The notes under the pieces were generated by a model, which was given only the letters and a program-made list of their open reading frames with translations, searched no databases and was not told the DNA's origin. Shown here in pieces: positions 24,150 to 32,918 of a DNA stretch of 64,000 bases. The stretch lies in contig NZ_SMGK01000001.1 of NCBI RefSeq assembly GCF_004339725.1, forward strand, positions 124,001 to 188,000, written 5' to 3'. Made by a program: the position numbers and the translations under genes. Source of the stretch: Acidipila rosea (GTDB lineage Bacteria; Acidobacteriota; Terriglobia; Terriglobales; Acidobacteriaceae). The first letter of the stretch is position 1; every line of letters begins with the position of its first letter.

Positions 24150-24632
24150 ATGATGGATCGTCGTGACGCAATCAGGCATATGGCCTTTACCGGTATTTCC
24201 GCGCTTTTTCTCAGCCGTTCCGCATTCTCGCAGTCAGGCGAACAGGCTCAGCAGGATCCATGGCCCACAGACGCACTGCTGGGCCCGGGCACCCTTCGCG
24301 ACCTGATCGCAGGCGGCGATGCCCCTGCGATTTTCTGTGTCGGCTTCCCAAGCCTCTTTCGCGAGAAGCATATTCCCGGCGCAAAGCTGGCTGGGCCGAC
24401 CAGCAAGCCTGAGGGCATCCGGGAGCTGCTCCGCATGACGAAGGCAGTCAACGGCTCGCAGATCGTTCTCTACTGCGGCTGCTGCCCGCTCAAGGACTGC
24501 CCCAACATCCGCCCGGCCTATGAGGCGCTTGCGAAGCACAAGATGCAGGGCGTCCAGGTGCTGAACCTGCCGCACAATTTCCATACGGACTGGGTGGCGA
24601 AGGGCTATCCAGTGCAGTCGGACGCCTCCTGA
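24150..24632 (+). CDS. Tat-exported rhodanese-like protein with a four-Cys loop
   Basis: 160 residues from the ATG at 24150, with GAGGGA eight to nine bases upstream. The N-terminus MMDRRDAIRHMAFTGISALF has a twin-arginine pattern. The rhodanese fold is shown by DLIAGGDAPAIFCVGFPSLF, HIPGAKLAGP and QIVLYCG. Where rhodaneses have the six-residue active loop, this protein has CGCCPLKDCPN, four Cys within nine residues. That may mean metal binding rather than sulfur transfer. Periplasmic. Function unknown. Confidence 0.78.
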   Translation: MMDRRDAIRHMAFTGISALFLSRSAFSQSGEQAQQDPWPTDALLGPGTLRDLIAGGDAPAIFCVGFPSLFREKHIPGAKLAGPTSKPEGIRELLRMTKAVNGSQIVLYCGCCPLKDCPNIRPAYEALAKHKMQGVQVLNLPHNFHTDWVAKGYPVQSDAS

Positions 24633-24665
24633 TAGCCCCGCTTTGAGGCAAAAATAAGCTGTCCA

Positions 24666-24717
24666 GGCCCGCACCGGGAGAATGATTATCCCCTGATAAT
24701 TGTTCTCCCTGCGGGCC
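24666..24717. repeat. 52-nt near-perfect hairpin
   Basis: Three stacked stems: ggcccgca/tgcgggcc (8 bp, 24666-24673 with 24710-24717), gggagaa/ttctccc (7 bp) and attatc/gataat (6 bp) around a CCCT loop, interrupted only by an unpaired CC and a TG/TG internal loop. 21 of 26 bases on one arm pair. A run of T follows on both strands (aatttt on plus; complement of caaaaata on minus). It may be the rhodanese terminator, but it is longer and more structured than needed. Confidence 0.8.
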
Positions 24718-24899
24718 AATTTTCAGCGCCCAAAAAGGCTCTTCCTGACCCGTTCCGGACCCCGCTCCTTGCCTCCACAGGGCCATGCAGCGTACCGTCA
24801 GGAGAGTGACTTGCCTTGCCATTTGCCCCCGCCCGCAGTTCTCCACAGCCGTTTTCCCGAATTGGGAGCAAGTGTGTAGGTAACTGCATCTAAAATACT

Positions 24900-24909
24900 A
24901 GATATTGCG
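24900..24909. promoter_or_regulatory. NrdR-box-like palindrome upstream of nrdJ
   Basis: CTAGATATTG matches 9 of 10 core positions of the NrdR box (CwATATaTwG type). It lies directly after a TAAAAT hexamer. NrdR boxes normally come as two copies about 31-32 bp apart; I see no good second copy at that distance. Confidence 0.3.
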
Positions 24910-25127
24910 GTTTGTGCTTGACGCGCCCTATGGGCAGCGGTACCTTCACGACTGCGGATCAAAATTACCGCTTGCGGTGACGAAGCAGAAAGTCACTTCC
25001 ACCGCCTCTCATGCGACCCTGAAGTACGTTTTCAGCACTCGCCGTTCGGATCATTTTCGGGCAGAAGGCACGCCCGCTGGCCGCCCTTTTTGTGGCCAAC
25101 CATTCTCACCTATTGCAAGGAGCAATC

Positions 25128-28100
25128 ATGGCCGAAGCCATTCAGAAATCTGCCGCCTCAGCAGCCGGCAGCAAGCGCGCAGCGCTGCACTTTAACCGCC
25201 GCTTCTCGCAGGCGGGTGTCTCCCCGTACGACGAGGTACAGTGGGAGCGTCGCACCGCCGCCATTACGGACGCGGCGGGCAAGACGATCTTTGAGCAGAA
25301 GGACGTAGAGGTTCCGGCCGACTGGTCGATGACCGCAACGAACATCGTCGCCAGCAAGTACCTCCATGGCCAGCTGAATACGCCGGAGCGGGAGACGGGC
25401 GTTCGCCAGCTGGTGGCGCGCGTGGCAGAGACGGTACGCGACTGGGGCATGGCGGACGGCTATTTCTCAACGCCTGAGGACGCGGCGATCTTTCACGATG
25501 AGCTGGTGCACCTGCTGGTGAACCAGAAGGTCGCGTTCAACTCGCCGGTGTGGTTTAACGTGGGCTGCGACCGGCTGGAGCCCAACTCTGACGCGCAGAA
25601 CTGGCACTGGAACCAGCACACCTGCGCGGTCGAGTTCTCAGTGACCGGCTATCGCAAGCCGCAGTGCTCGGCCTGTTTTATCAATGCGGTTGAGGACTCG
25701 CTGGACTCGATCCTCACGCTGGCGAAGACGGAAGGCATGCTCTTCAAGTGGGGCTCGGGTACAGGCACCAACCTGTCGCCGCTGCGTGGCTCCTCGGAGC
25801 AGCTGTCGGGCGGCGGCACGGCGTCCGGTCCGTTGAGCTTCATGCGCGGCTTCGATGCTTTCGCAGGAGTCATCAAGTCCGGCGGCAAGACGCGCCGCGC
25901 GGCGAAGATGGTGATTCTCAATGTCGATCATCCGGACATCGTCGATTTCATCGAGTGCAAGATGAAGGAGGAAGCGAAGGCGTGGGCGCTGATGCGCGAG
26001 GGCTACGACGGCTCCTCCGGCCCGGACAGCGAAGCCTACAGCAGCATCTTCTTTCAGAATGCCAATAACTCCGTGCGGGTGAACGACGAGTTCATGCGGG
26101 CCTTCGAGCGCGACGGCGAGTTTGCAACGCGCGCGGTGAAGGACGGCAAGCCGGTGAAAACCTACAAGGCGAGCGAGATCATGAAGAAGATCGCCGAGGC
26201 TACCTGGCAGTGCGGCGATCCGGGGATGCAGTACGACACGACGATCAACCGGTGGCACACGTCGAAGAACTCCGGCCGCATTAACGCGTCGAATCCCTGC
26301 TCGGAGTACATGTTCCTCGATAACTCGGCGTGCAACCTGGCGAGCTTTAACCTGCTGAAATTTGTAACCGGCGCAGGCACATTTGATATTGCCGCCTATC
26401 GCCATGCGGTCGACATCATGATTACCGCCATGGATATCCTGGTCGATAACTCGGGCTATCCGACGGAGGCTATCGCACGCAACTCGCACGACTATCGCCC
26501 GCTGGGGCTTGGCTATGCAAATCTGGGCGCGCTGCTGATGTCCCTGGGGCTGCCCTATGACTCAGACGCAGGGCGAGACTTCGCTGCGACGCTTACGGCG
26601 ATCATGTGCGGCGAGGCCTATCTGCAGTCTTCGCGGCTGGCCGAGAAGGCGCCGGCGCTGGCCTCAGCCACGCCGCTGACCGCAACGGCGGACCGGACGG
26701 GCGGCGCATGCCCGGGCTTCTACATCAACCGCGAGCCGTTTCTCGACGTGATCCGCATGCACCGCGCGGAGGTGAACAACATCGGCAAGTCGAAGACGAG
26801 CAGCGAGCCCTTTGTCGCGCCGCAGCTCGATGAGTTGATCACGGCCAGCAAGGATTGCTGGGACCAGGCTCTCGCGCATGGCGAGAAGCACGGCTATCGC
26901 AACTCACAGGTAACGGTGCTTGCGCCTACAGGGACCATCGGCTTCATGATGGATTGCGACACAACGGGCATCGAGCCTGACCTGGCGCTGGTGAAGTACA
27001 AGAAGCTGGTCGGGGGCGGCATGATCAAGATCGTCAACAACACGGTCCCGTCGGCGCTCTTCAAGCTGGGGTACAAGAGCGCCGAGGTTGACGCGATTGT
27101 CAGCTACATCGACGCGACCGGCACCATCGAAGGCGCGCCGGGCATCAAGGCCGAGCATCTTGCGGTCTTCGACTGCTCTTTCAAGCCGTCGAAGGGTACG
27201 CGCTCGATCCACTCCATGGGCCACATCAGGATGATGGGCGCGGCGCAGCCATTCCTCTCAGGCGCGATTTCGAAGACGGTGAACCTGCCGCATGACTGCT
27301 CAATCGAAGATGTTGCCGAGGCTTATCTTGAGGCCTGGAAGCTTGGGCTGAAGGCGGTCGCGATCTATCGCGATGGATCGAAGGGCGCGCAGCCGCTCAA
27401 CGTCTCCGACGGCAAGGGCGCAAAGGCTGTCGGCTTCTCAAAGAGCGGCGATGAAGCAACGACGGCGGCTGCCGATCGCGTGCTGGCCGCCCTGGCGACG
27501 GGCGCGAAGGCCAGCGACGCTGATCTGAAGACGCTGGAAGCGAAGGTGGCCGAGAAGCTGGAGGTTTCAGCGAAGTCGATCCTCGCCGCAACCAATGCGT
27601 TTGCAGGCACGCTGCATGCGCTGCAGGAGATAACGCCCTCGGCGCAGGATCTGAATGCTCCGCCGCGCGCGGTGCGGCATCGTCTGCCCGAGGAGCGCGC
27701 ATCGCTGACCCACAAGTTTTCCATTGCGGGGCATGAAGGCTACATCACCGTAGGACTCTATCCCAATGGGCAACCGGGCGAGATCTTCATCAAGATGGCG
27801 AAGGAAGGCTCGACCGTCTCCGGGCTGATGGACAGCTTTGCGACGGCAACGTCGCTTGCGCTGCAGCATGGCGTGCCGCTGAAGGTGCTCTGCGAAAAGT
27901 TCGCGCACTCGCGCTTTGAGCCTTCAGGCTGGACGGGGAGCGAACAGATCGGCTATGCCAAGTCGATCATGGATTACATCTTCCGCTGGCTGCAGCTGCG
28001 TTTCCTGTCGGGGCAGCAGTTGTCGCTCTTTGCTGGGCTTGGCCAGCCGGCGGCATCGATTCCCGTGAAGGGGATTGTTTCGCCGGAGGGCTTTGTCGAG

Positions 28101-28379
28101 AGCGAACCTCGCCTGAGCCCGGAGCAGCATGCATCGACGCGGGGCTTTGGCGCCACGTCTGCGCCGCAGGGTGGAATTTTGCCGGGCCTGAGCGCGAGCA
28201 GCGGCGCGGATGCGATGCCGAAGCTCGAAGACCGCGGTCTCTACCACGCGGCCGATGCCATGAGGGAACTCTATGACATGGGTGACGCGCCGAGCTGCCA
28301 CACCTGCGGAGCGATCATGGTGAGGAACGGCAGCTGCTACCGGTGCATGAGCTGTGGCAGCACGAGCGGCTGCAGCTAG
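25128..28379 (+). CDS. nrdJ: Adenosylcobalamin-dependent (class II) ribonucleotide reductase
   Basis: 1083 residues from the ATG at 25128, which has AAGGAG six bases upstream; an in-frame GTG at 25092 is less likely. Catalytic-barrel motifs are clear: KPQCSACFINAVEDSLDSIL with the first redox Cys, NPCSEYMFLDNSACNLASFN with the thiyl-radical Cys region, and the PTGTIGFMMDCDTTG loop. The C-terminus ends with a zinc-like or redox tail, CHTCGAIMVRNGSCYRCMSC. It reduces ribonucleotides using B12 and works with or without oxygen. A long leader with a hairpin precedes it. Confidence 0.96.
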   Translation: MAEAIQKSAASAAGSKRAALHFNRRFSQAGVSPYDEVQWERRTAAITDAAGKTIFEQKDVEVPADWSMTATNIVASKYLHGQLNTPERETGVRQLVARVAETVRDWGMADGYFSTPEDAAIFHDELVHLLVNQKVAFNSPVWFNVGCDRLEPNSDAQNWHWNQHTCAVEFSVTGYRKPQCSACFINAVEDSLDSILTLAKTEGMLFKWGSGTGTNLSPLRGSSEQLSGGGTASGPLSFMRGFDAFAGVIKSGGKTRRAAKMVILNVDHPDIVDFIECKMKEEAKAWALMREGYDGSSGPDSEAYSSIFFQNANNSVRVNDEFMRAFERDGEFATRAVKDGKPVKTYKASEIMKKIAEATWQCGDPGMQYDTTINRWHTSKNSGRINASNPCSEYMFLDNSACNLASFNLLKFVTGAGTFDIAAYRHAVDIMITAMDILVDNSGYPTEAIARNSHDYRPLGLGYANLGALLMSLGLPYDSDAGRDFAATLTAIMCGEAYLQSSRLAEKAPALASATPLTATADRTGGACPGFYINREPFLDVIRMHRAEVNNIGKSKTSSEPFVAPQLDELITASKDCWDQALAHGEKHGYRNSQVTVLAPTGTIGFMMDCDTTGIEPDLALVKYKKLVGGGMIKIVNNTVPSALFKLGYKSAEVDAIVSYIDATGTIEGAPGIKAEHLAVFDCSFKPSKGTRSIHSMGHIRMMGAAQPFLSGAISKTVNLPHDCSIEDVAEAYLEAWKLGLKAVAIYRDGSKGAQPLNVSDGKGAKAVGFSKSGDEATTAAADRVLAALATGAKASDADLKTLEAKVAEKLEVSAKSILAATNAFAGTLHALQEITPSAQDLNAPPRAVRHRLPEERASLTHKFSIAGHEGYITVGLYPNGQPGEIFIKMAKEGSTVSGLMDSFATATSLALQHGVPLKVLCEKFAHSRFEPSGWTGSEQIGYAKSIMDYIFRWLQLRFLSGQQLSLFAGLGQPAASIPVKGIVSPEGFVESEPRLSPEQHASTRGFGATSAPQGGILPGLSASSGADAMPKLEDRGLYHAADAMRELYDMGDAPSCHTCGAIMVRNGSCYRCMSCGSTSGCS

Positions 28380-28403
28380 ATTCCTGAACGGCAGCCAACA
28401 GAA

Positions 28404-28432
28404 AATGTCCCGGCTCTCTCAGCCGGGACATT
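28404..28432 (+). terminator. Terminator of nrdJ
   Basis: Perfect 12-bp stem (28404-28415 with 28421-28432, 5-nt loop) 25 bases past the nrdJ stop, followed by a T-containing tract (actgtttct). Confidence 0.8.
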
Positions 28433-28581
28433 ACTGTTTCTGGGTCAAGTACCTTCAGATTTGCAGGTCGCGGCTCCGCAGGCACTTGGATGTTTCAATT
28501 GACGATTGATTCTGTTAAAACCAGAGTCTCAGCCGGGGCAGGCTGCATGGCCCGCTGGCTTCGCTGCATCTCGGAGATTCA

Positions 28582-29883
28582 ATGAGCACGACACAAGCTG
28601 GAACGCACAAGGCACTCAACACGCCAGGTCAGGTACTGTTCGCAAGCCTGATCGGTACGACCATTGAATTCTTCGATTTTTATATTTATGCGACGGCCGC
28701 GGTGCTGGTATTTCCCAAGCTCTTTTTTCCGGCGTCTGACCCGGCATCGGCGATGCTCGCTTCGCTGGCAACGTTCGGCATCGCGTTTCTGGCGCGGCCA
28801 GTCGGCTCGGCGCTCTTCGGTCACTTTGGCGATCGCATCGGGCGCAAGACGACGCTGGTGCTCGCGCTCTCTACGATGGGGATATCGACGGTGGCGATCG
28901 GCGCGCTGCCAACTTACCACACGATCGGCTTTGCTGCGCCTCTGCTGCTGGCGCTGTGTCGCTTTGGGCAGGGGCTGGGCCTGGGCGGCGAATGGGGCGG
29001 TGCGGTGCTGCTGGCGATCGAAAATGCGCCACCGAAGAAGCGTGCCTGGTACGGCATGTTTCCGCAACTGGGCGCGCCGGCCGGATTTCTTCTGTCGGGC
29101 GGCGTCTTTCTGCTGCTCTCGCGAATGCTCTCCGATAAACAGTTTTTTGCCTTTGGCTGGAGGCTGCCGTTTCTGGCGAGTGCGGTGCTGGTTTTTCTCG
29201 GCCTCTACGTGCGGCTGACGATCACGGAGACTCCCGTTTTCCAGAAGGCTGTCGAGCGCGGGCAGCAGGTGAGTGTGCCGGTGTTGGAGGTATTTCGCAA
29301 GCATACCCGGGCGCTGACCTCAGGCATCGTGGTGTGCCTGGCGACGTTTGTTCTGTTCTACCTGATGACGGTGTTTGCGCTGTCGTGGGGCACGACTGCG
29401 CTCGGCTACAGCCGCAGCAAGTTTCTGCTTATGCAGCTGTTCGATATTTTCTTCTTTGCGCTGACGATTCCTGTCTCCGCAATTCTGGTGGAGCGTGGAC
29501 GCCGCCGCATGATGCTGTGGGTGACTGCGCTGATCGGAGTCTTCGGCCTGGTGATGGCTCCGATGTTCACGGCCGGCACGACGGGAGCGGTGCTGATGAT
29601 GGCGGTGGGCCTGCTGCTGATGGGCCTGACCTATGGGCCGCTGGGTACCGTGATCTCAGAGCTCTTTCCGACGGAAGTGCGTTACACGGGCAGTTCGCTG
29701 GCCTTCAGCCTGGCAGGGATCGTGGGGGCTTCGCTGGCGCCCTACATCGCCACATGGCTGGCGAAGACTCATGGCCTGCAGTATGTCGGCTACTATCTGA
29801 CATTGTCGGCGCTGCTGACAACGATGGGCCTGCTTACGATTCGCGAAACCAAGGACGACGACCTTAGCGCACCAGGCCACTGA
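28582..29883 (+). CDS. MFS transporter, metabolite:H+ symporter (MHS) family
   Basis: 433 residues with twelve predicted membrane segments. IGTTIEFFDFYIYATAAVLV near the N-terminus and GHFGDRIGRKTTLV in the 2-3 loop are the MHS signatures (ShiA, ProP, KgtP relatives). GQGLGLGGEWGGAVLLAIEN is the family block in segment 4. It likely brings in an organic acid or an osmolyte such as shikimate or betaine with protons; substrate cannot be assigned. Single gene with a hairpin behind it. Confidence 0.93.
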   Translation: MSTTQAGTHKALNTPGQVLFASLIGTTIEFFDFYIYATAAVLVFPKLFFPASDPASAMLASLATFGIAFLARPVGSALFGHFGDRIGRKTTLVLALSTMGISTVAIGALPTYHTIGFAAPLLLALCRFGQGLGLGGEWGGAVLLAIENAPPKKRAWYGMFPQLGAPAGFLLSGGVFLLLSRMLSDKQFFAFGWRLPFLASAVLVFLGLYVRLTITETPVFQKAVERGQQVSVPVLEVFRKHTRALTSGIVVCLATFVLFYLMTVFALSWGTTALGYSRSKFLLMQLFDIFFFALTIPVSAILVERGRRRMMLWVTALIGVFGLVMAPMFTAGTTGAVLMMAVGLLLMGLTYGPLGTVISELFPTEVRYTGSSLAFSLAGIVGASLAPYIATWLAKTHGLQYVGYYLTLSALLTTMGLLTIRETKDDDLSAPGH

Positions 29884-29889
29884 TGCGGC

Positions 29890-29920
29890 TGACGACTGTA
29901 TCGCAGGGTGACAGTCGTCA
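29890..29920 (+). terminator. Hairpin after the MHS transporter
   Basis: Perfect 10-bp stem (29890-29899 with 29911-29920, 11-nt loop) directly past the transporter stop. No T-tract follows. Confidence 0.5.
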
Positions 29921-30022
29921 CAGTCAAGGACTGCTCTCTCTTCGCAAGATGGGAGTATCTGCCAGCCGCGAAGATCACGGCGTGACAGGCGCGCTCGATG
30001 CGCAGCAGACGAGGGAGTCCTC

Positions 30023-30712
30023 ATGAAGCAAGCCGGAGTTTTCAGTACCGCAACGTTGGGTGTCCTTCTTTTAGTCGCGACGGGGGCGCCGGGGTATGGA
30101 CAGCAGCCGCAGCAACAGCAGAATCAGAACCAGAACCGGCAGCAGAATCAGGCTCGGCGGCCGCCGCAGCAGAACCAGAACAGGCAGCAGAATCAGACGC
30201 GGCGAGCGCCCCAGCAGAATCAGAACCGGCCGCGCATGCAAGAGCAGAACCAGAACAGGCAGCAGGCGCAGCGACCGGGGCAGTCGAACCAGAACCGGCC
30301 GCGTCCTGCTCTGGAACTGCAGCGTACCCAGCAGGAGAGGCGCGCACAGCAGGCCGAGCAGCGGCGCATCTGGCAACAGCACCGCGCCGGGCGGTGGGAC
30401 TCCGAGCGCCGCACCTGGCAGCAGCGGGGCGGCTACAGTGGGTATCGGATACCGGCTCCTTACTTCCGCAACTACTATGGGCGGAATCACTGGTTCCGTG
30501 TCTACAATCTTCCATTCATGGTGGTTGGCGGATTTCCGCGGTTTCAGTATGCGGGCTACTGGTTTACATTCCTCGATCCGTATCCGGAGTACTGGGGAGT
30601 TAACTGGTACGAGACCGACGATGTTTTCATCGACTACTCCATGGACGGGTACTACCTCTATAACCGGATGTATCCGGGCCGTCCTGGAATTGCGGTCAGC
30701 ATCGCGTTCTGA
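30023..30712 (+). CDS. Exported Gln/Asn/Arg-repeat protein with aromatic C-terminus
   Basis: 229 residues. After a signal peptide (cleavage near GYGQQP) residues 28-98 are built from imperfect repeats of about 15 residues of the type QNQNRQQNQARRPPQ, with few other residue types. A Gln/Arg helix (100-140) follows, then an aromatic domain (145-229: RIPAPYFRNYYGRNHWFRVY, GYWFTFLDPYPEYWG). The latter is reminiscent of RcnB-like small periplasmic domains, but I would not name it. The repeats are also visible in the DNA (about 30110-30300). Function unknown. Confidence 0.75.
   Translation: MKQAGVFSTATLGVLLLVATGAPGYGQQPQQQQNQNQNRQQNQARRPPQQNQNRQQNQTRRAPQQNQNRPRMQEQNQNRQQAQRPGQSNQNRPRPALELQRTQQERRAQQAEQRRIWQQHRAGRWDSERRTWQQRGGYSGYRIPAPYFRNYYGRNHWFRVYNLPFMVVGGFPRFQYAGYWFTFLDPYPEYWGVNWYETDDVFIDYSMDGYYLYNRMYPGRPGIAVSIAF
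30104..30300 (+). repeat. Degenerate tandem repeats inside the Gln/Asn-rich gene
   Basis: Units rich in cag/aac/cgg codons (cagaaccggcagcagaat type) recur about every 45 bases four to five times. They code for the QNQNR repeats and may vary in number between strains. Confidence 0.6.
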
Positions 30713-30731
30713 GGGAAGCAGGGCAAAGAAA

Positions 30732-30762
30732 ACGCAGCTCCAGCCGATGGCTGGAGCTGCGT
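30732..30762. terminator. Bidirectional terminator between convergent genes
   Basis: Perfect 14-bp stem (30732-30745 with 30749-30762, 3-nt loop). On the minus strand it is followed by TTTTCTTT (complement of 30724-30731), making a strong terminator for the CocE gene; on the plus strand only by cgttt. Confidence 0.85.
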
Positions 30763-30774
30763 CGTTTGCGGCGG

Positions 30775-32739
30775 CTACGGCTCTGCTGTGACCACGGGAA
30801 GATCGATAAAGCTGGCCTCGCCGGGCGCGTGGTAGATGCGCTCCGTGGCCTTCTGGTAATCGCCCGGCCGAGCGAAGAAGATGTTCGGCACGAAGGTCTG
30901 CGGATTGCGGTCATAAAGCGGGAACCAGCTTGACTGCACCTGCACCATGATCCGGTGGCCGGGCAGGAAGACGTGGTTGGCCGTCGGCAGCGCGAACTTG
31001 TACAGCAGCGGCGTATTCGGGGTGATGGCCTGCGGCGAAGAGAGGCTTTCACGGTAGCGTCCGCGGAAGATATCCATCGCAACCGGGAGCTGATAGCCGC
31101 CGAGCTCCGGCTGACCGGCGACCTCGTCAGGATAGACGTCGATGAGCTTGACGACCCAGTCGGCGTCGGTTCCGGTGGTGGAGGCAATCAGATTCGCGAT
31201 GGGTTCACCGCTGATCTTGAGGGGCGCAGTGAGCGGCTCAGTGGTGTAGGAGAGCACGTCAGGCCTGCCTGAGAACTCGCGCTGATCGTCAACGAGCCAG
31301 CGGACCCAGGAGAGGTTAGGCGTGTAGCCGACAGGCTGGTTGGGCCGCGTGCGAAAGGGCACGGGCTTCGCCGGATCGGAGACATACTCATCGAAGCCAT
31401 TGCCGTTTGCCGGCGGGGTGAAGGCAAGCTCGGACCTGGTTTCGAGATAGAGCGGCGTTGCTTTTGGCGTGCAGCCGTCCTGGCAGCCTGAGGGCCAGGT
31501 CTTCAGACGCTCCCACTTGTCTTCTCCGGTGACGAAAGCGGTGACCGGCGAGACATTCATCGCGGGCGCGTCATCCTTGAGGTAGTGTGCCAGGAAGGGC
31601 GCGAGGATCTGCTCGCGGAAATAGAGTCCGGTGTCGCTGTGGAACTTGATGGCTCCGAGCGAACTGGCCTCTTCAATCTCCTGCCCGTGGTGCCATGGGC
31701 CTATCACGAGGAAGAGCTTGCCGTCGTTCTCGGGCCTGGCTTTCAGAGCCTTGTACACGGCCATGGCGCCGTAGATGTCTTCCTGATCCCATAGGCTCGA
31801 GACGAGCATGGTCGGGACGGGCAGGGGACGTTCGGCGAGGATCCGATCCATTGCCTGATCGCTCCAGAAGCTGTCGTAGGCAGGGTGCTCGGTGACCTTT
31901 TTCCAGAAGCCGATCTGGTCCATGTTGCGCTGTTTGCCCAGTTCGCCTGCGGAGCCCGCCCGCATATACATGTCGTAGTCGTCGAAGTTGCTGGAGAGCC
32001 AATGAGCCTCGTTGCCGCGGGTGGCTGTCTGCTCATAGATGTAGGGCATGTTCTGCTGGCGGAAGGCGCCGTTGTGGAACCAGTCGTCTCCGCGCCAGCC
32101 GTCCACCATGGGGTTCATGGGAACGACAACTTTGAGCGCCGGATGAGGATGCACCAGCGGCGTCAGCGACAGAAAGCCGTCATAGGAGATGCCGAGGACG
32201 CCGACCTTGCCGTTGGTCTCCGGCACATGCTTGATCAGCCAGTCGATGGTGTCATAGGTGTCGGTCGATTCATCGACGGGGGTGGGGTTCAGCGGCCCGT
32301 GAAAGGGGCGATTCATGACGTAGTCGCCTTCGCTGCCGTACTTGCCGCGAATGTCCTGCACTACACGGATGTAGCCGCCCTCGACGATGGTCTCGGTGGC
32401 GTTGTCGTAGCCGTAGAGGCTGGTCCCGAGATGAACGCTCGGGGTATTGGCGGTGAGGACATCGGCGCTGTAAGGCGTACGCGTGAGCAGGATGCCCTCA
32501 TGCTTCGCGCCCTTAGGCACGAGGATGACGGTATGCAGCTTTACGCCGTCGCGCATGGGGATCATGACTACGCGGCGCTCGTAGTCCATGCCGTAGGTGG
32601 GCGGCTGAAAAACTGCGGGTGTCTCGCTGGGGTAGTTGGGATAGAGCGGGGCGCTCTGCGCGGATGCGTGGCGCGGCGCGAGCAAAGCCACCGACAGGAG
32701 GACAGCAGAAGCGGAAAGCCATCTGACAGACAGTGCCAA
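30775..32739 (-). CDS. CocE/NonD family hydrolase, alpha-amino-acid-ester-hydrolase type
   Basis: 654 residues, TTG start with GAGGTGAT about eight bases upstream. Signal peptide 1-28 (ending ASAQSAP). The alpha/beta hydrolase core has the nucleophile Ser185 in GISYDGF, and GPWHHGQ carries the likely catalytic His. NPMVDGWRGDDWFHNGAFRQ is typical of alpha-amino acid ester hydrolases and glutaryl-7-ACA acylase relatives (S15/CocE fold). A jelly-roll C-terminal domain follows (about 420-654). It should cleave acyl or amino-acid ester/amide bonds in the periplasm; natural substrate unknown. Confidence 0.9.
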   Translation of the reverse strand: MALSVRWLSASAVLLSVALLAPRHASAQSAPLYPNYPSETPAVFQPPTYGMDYERRVVMIPMRDGVKLHTVILVPKGAKHEGILLTRTPYSADVLTANTPSVHLGTSLYGYDNATETIVEGGYIRVVQDIRGKYGSEGDYVMNRPFHGPLNPTPVDESTDTYDTIDWLIKHVPETNGKVGVLGISYDGFLSLTPLVHPHPALKVVVPMNPMVDGWRGDDWFHNGAFRQQNMPYIYEQTATRGNEAHWLSSNFDDYDMYMRAGSAGELGKQRNMDQIGFWKKVTEHPAYDSFWSDQAMDRILAERPLPVPTMLVSSLWDQEDIYGAMAVYKALKARPENDGKLFLVIGPWHHGQEIEEASSLGAIKFHSDTGLYFREQILAPFLAHYLKDDAPAMNVSPVTAFVTGEDKWERLKTWPSGCQDGCTPKATPLYLETRSELAFTPPANGNGFDEYVSDPAKPVPFRTRPNQPVGYTPNLSWVRWLVDDQREFSGRPDVLSYTTEPLTAPLKISGEPIANLIASTTGTDADWVVKLIDVYPDEVAGQPELGGYQLPVAMDIFRGRYRESLSSPQAITPNTPLLYKFALPTANHVFLPGHRIMVQVQSSWFPLYDRNPQTFVPNIFFARPGDYQKATERIYHAPGEASFIDLPVVTAEP

Positions 32740-32918
32740 GGGAGATCACCTCGTGGAGCGTGGTAGAGGCAAGGTACCATATCGGGCGATCAGCATAGGC
32801 CAAAAACTCGCAGAGGTGTTCCGCTGCACCAAAAATGAGTTTTGAACTGGCAGAGAGCTGTCACGTGCGAACCAGATCCAGGGTAGCAACCCTGCCCAGA
32901 CAGTGATTACAGTCAGGC

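Larger units (their letters stand above)
24633..25127. other. 495-bp non-coding region before nrdJ
   Basis: No convincing gene. It contains a long three-part hairpin at 24666-24717, a TAAAAT hexamer (24893-24898) overlapping the start of an NrdR-box-like sequence (24900-24909), and about 220 bases of leader before the AAGGAG of nrdJ. A GC-rich run followed by T5 (about 25085-25091) lies 37 bases before the start. I searched by eye for a cobalamin riboswitch and did not find its conserved core. Confidence 0.6.

Noticed and set aside
24719..25127. Possible cobalamin riboswitch before the B12-dependent nrdJ
   Set aside because: A GTCAGGAGA string near 24799 recalls the B12 box, but the conserved core around it is missing, and cobalamin riboswitches usually control B12-independent alternatives, not nrdJ itself.
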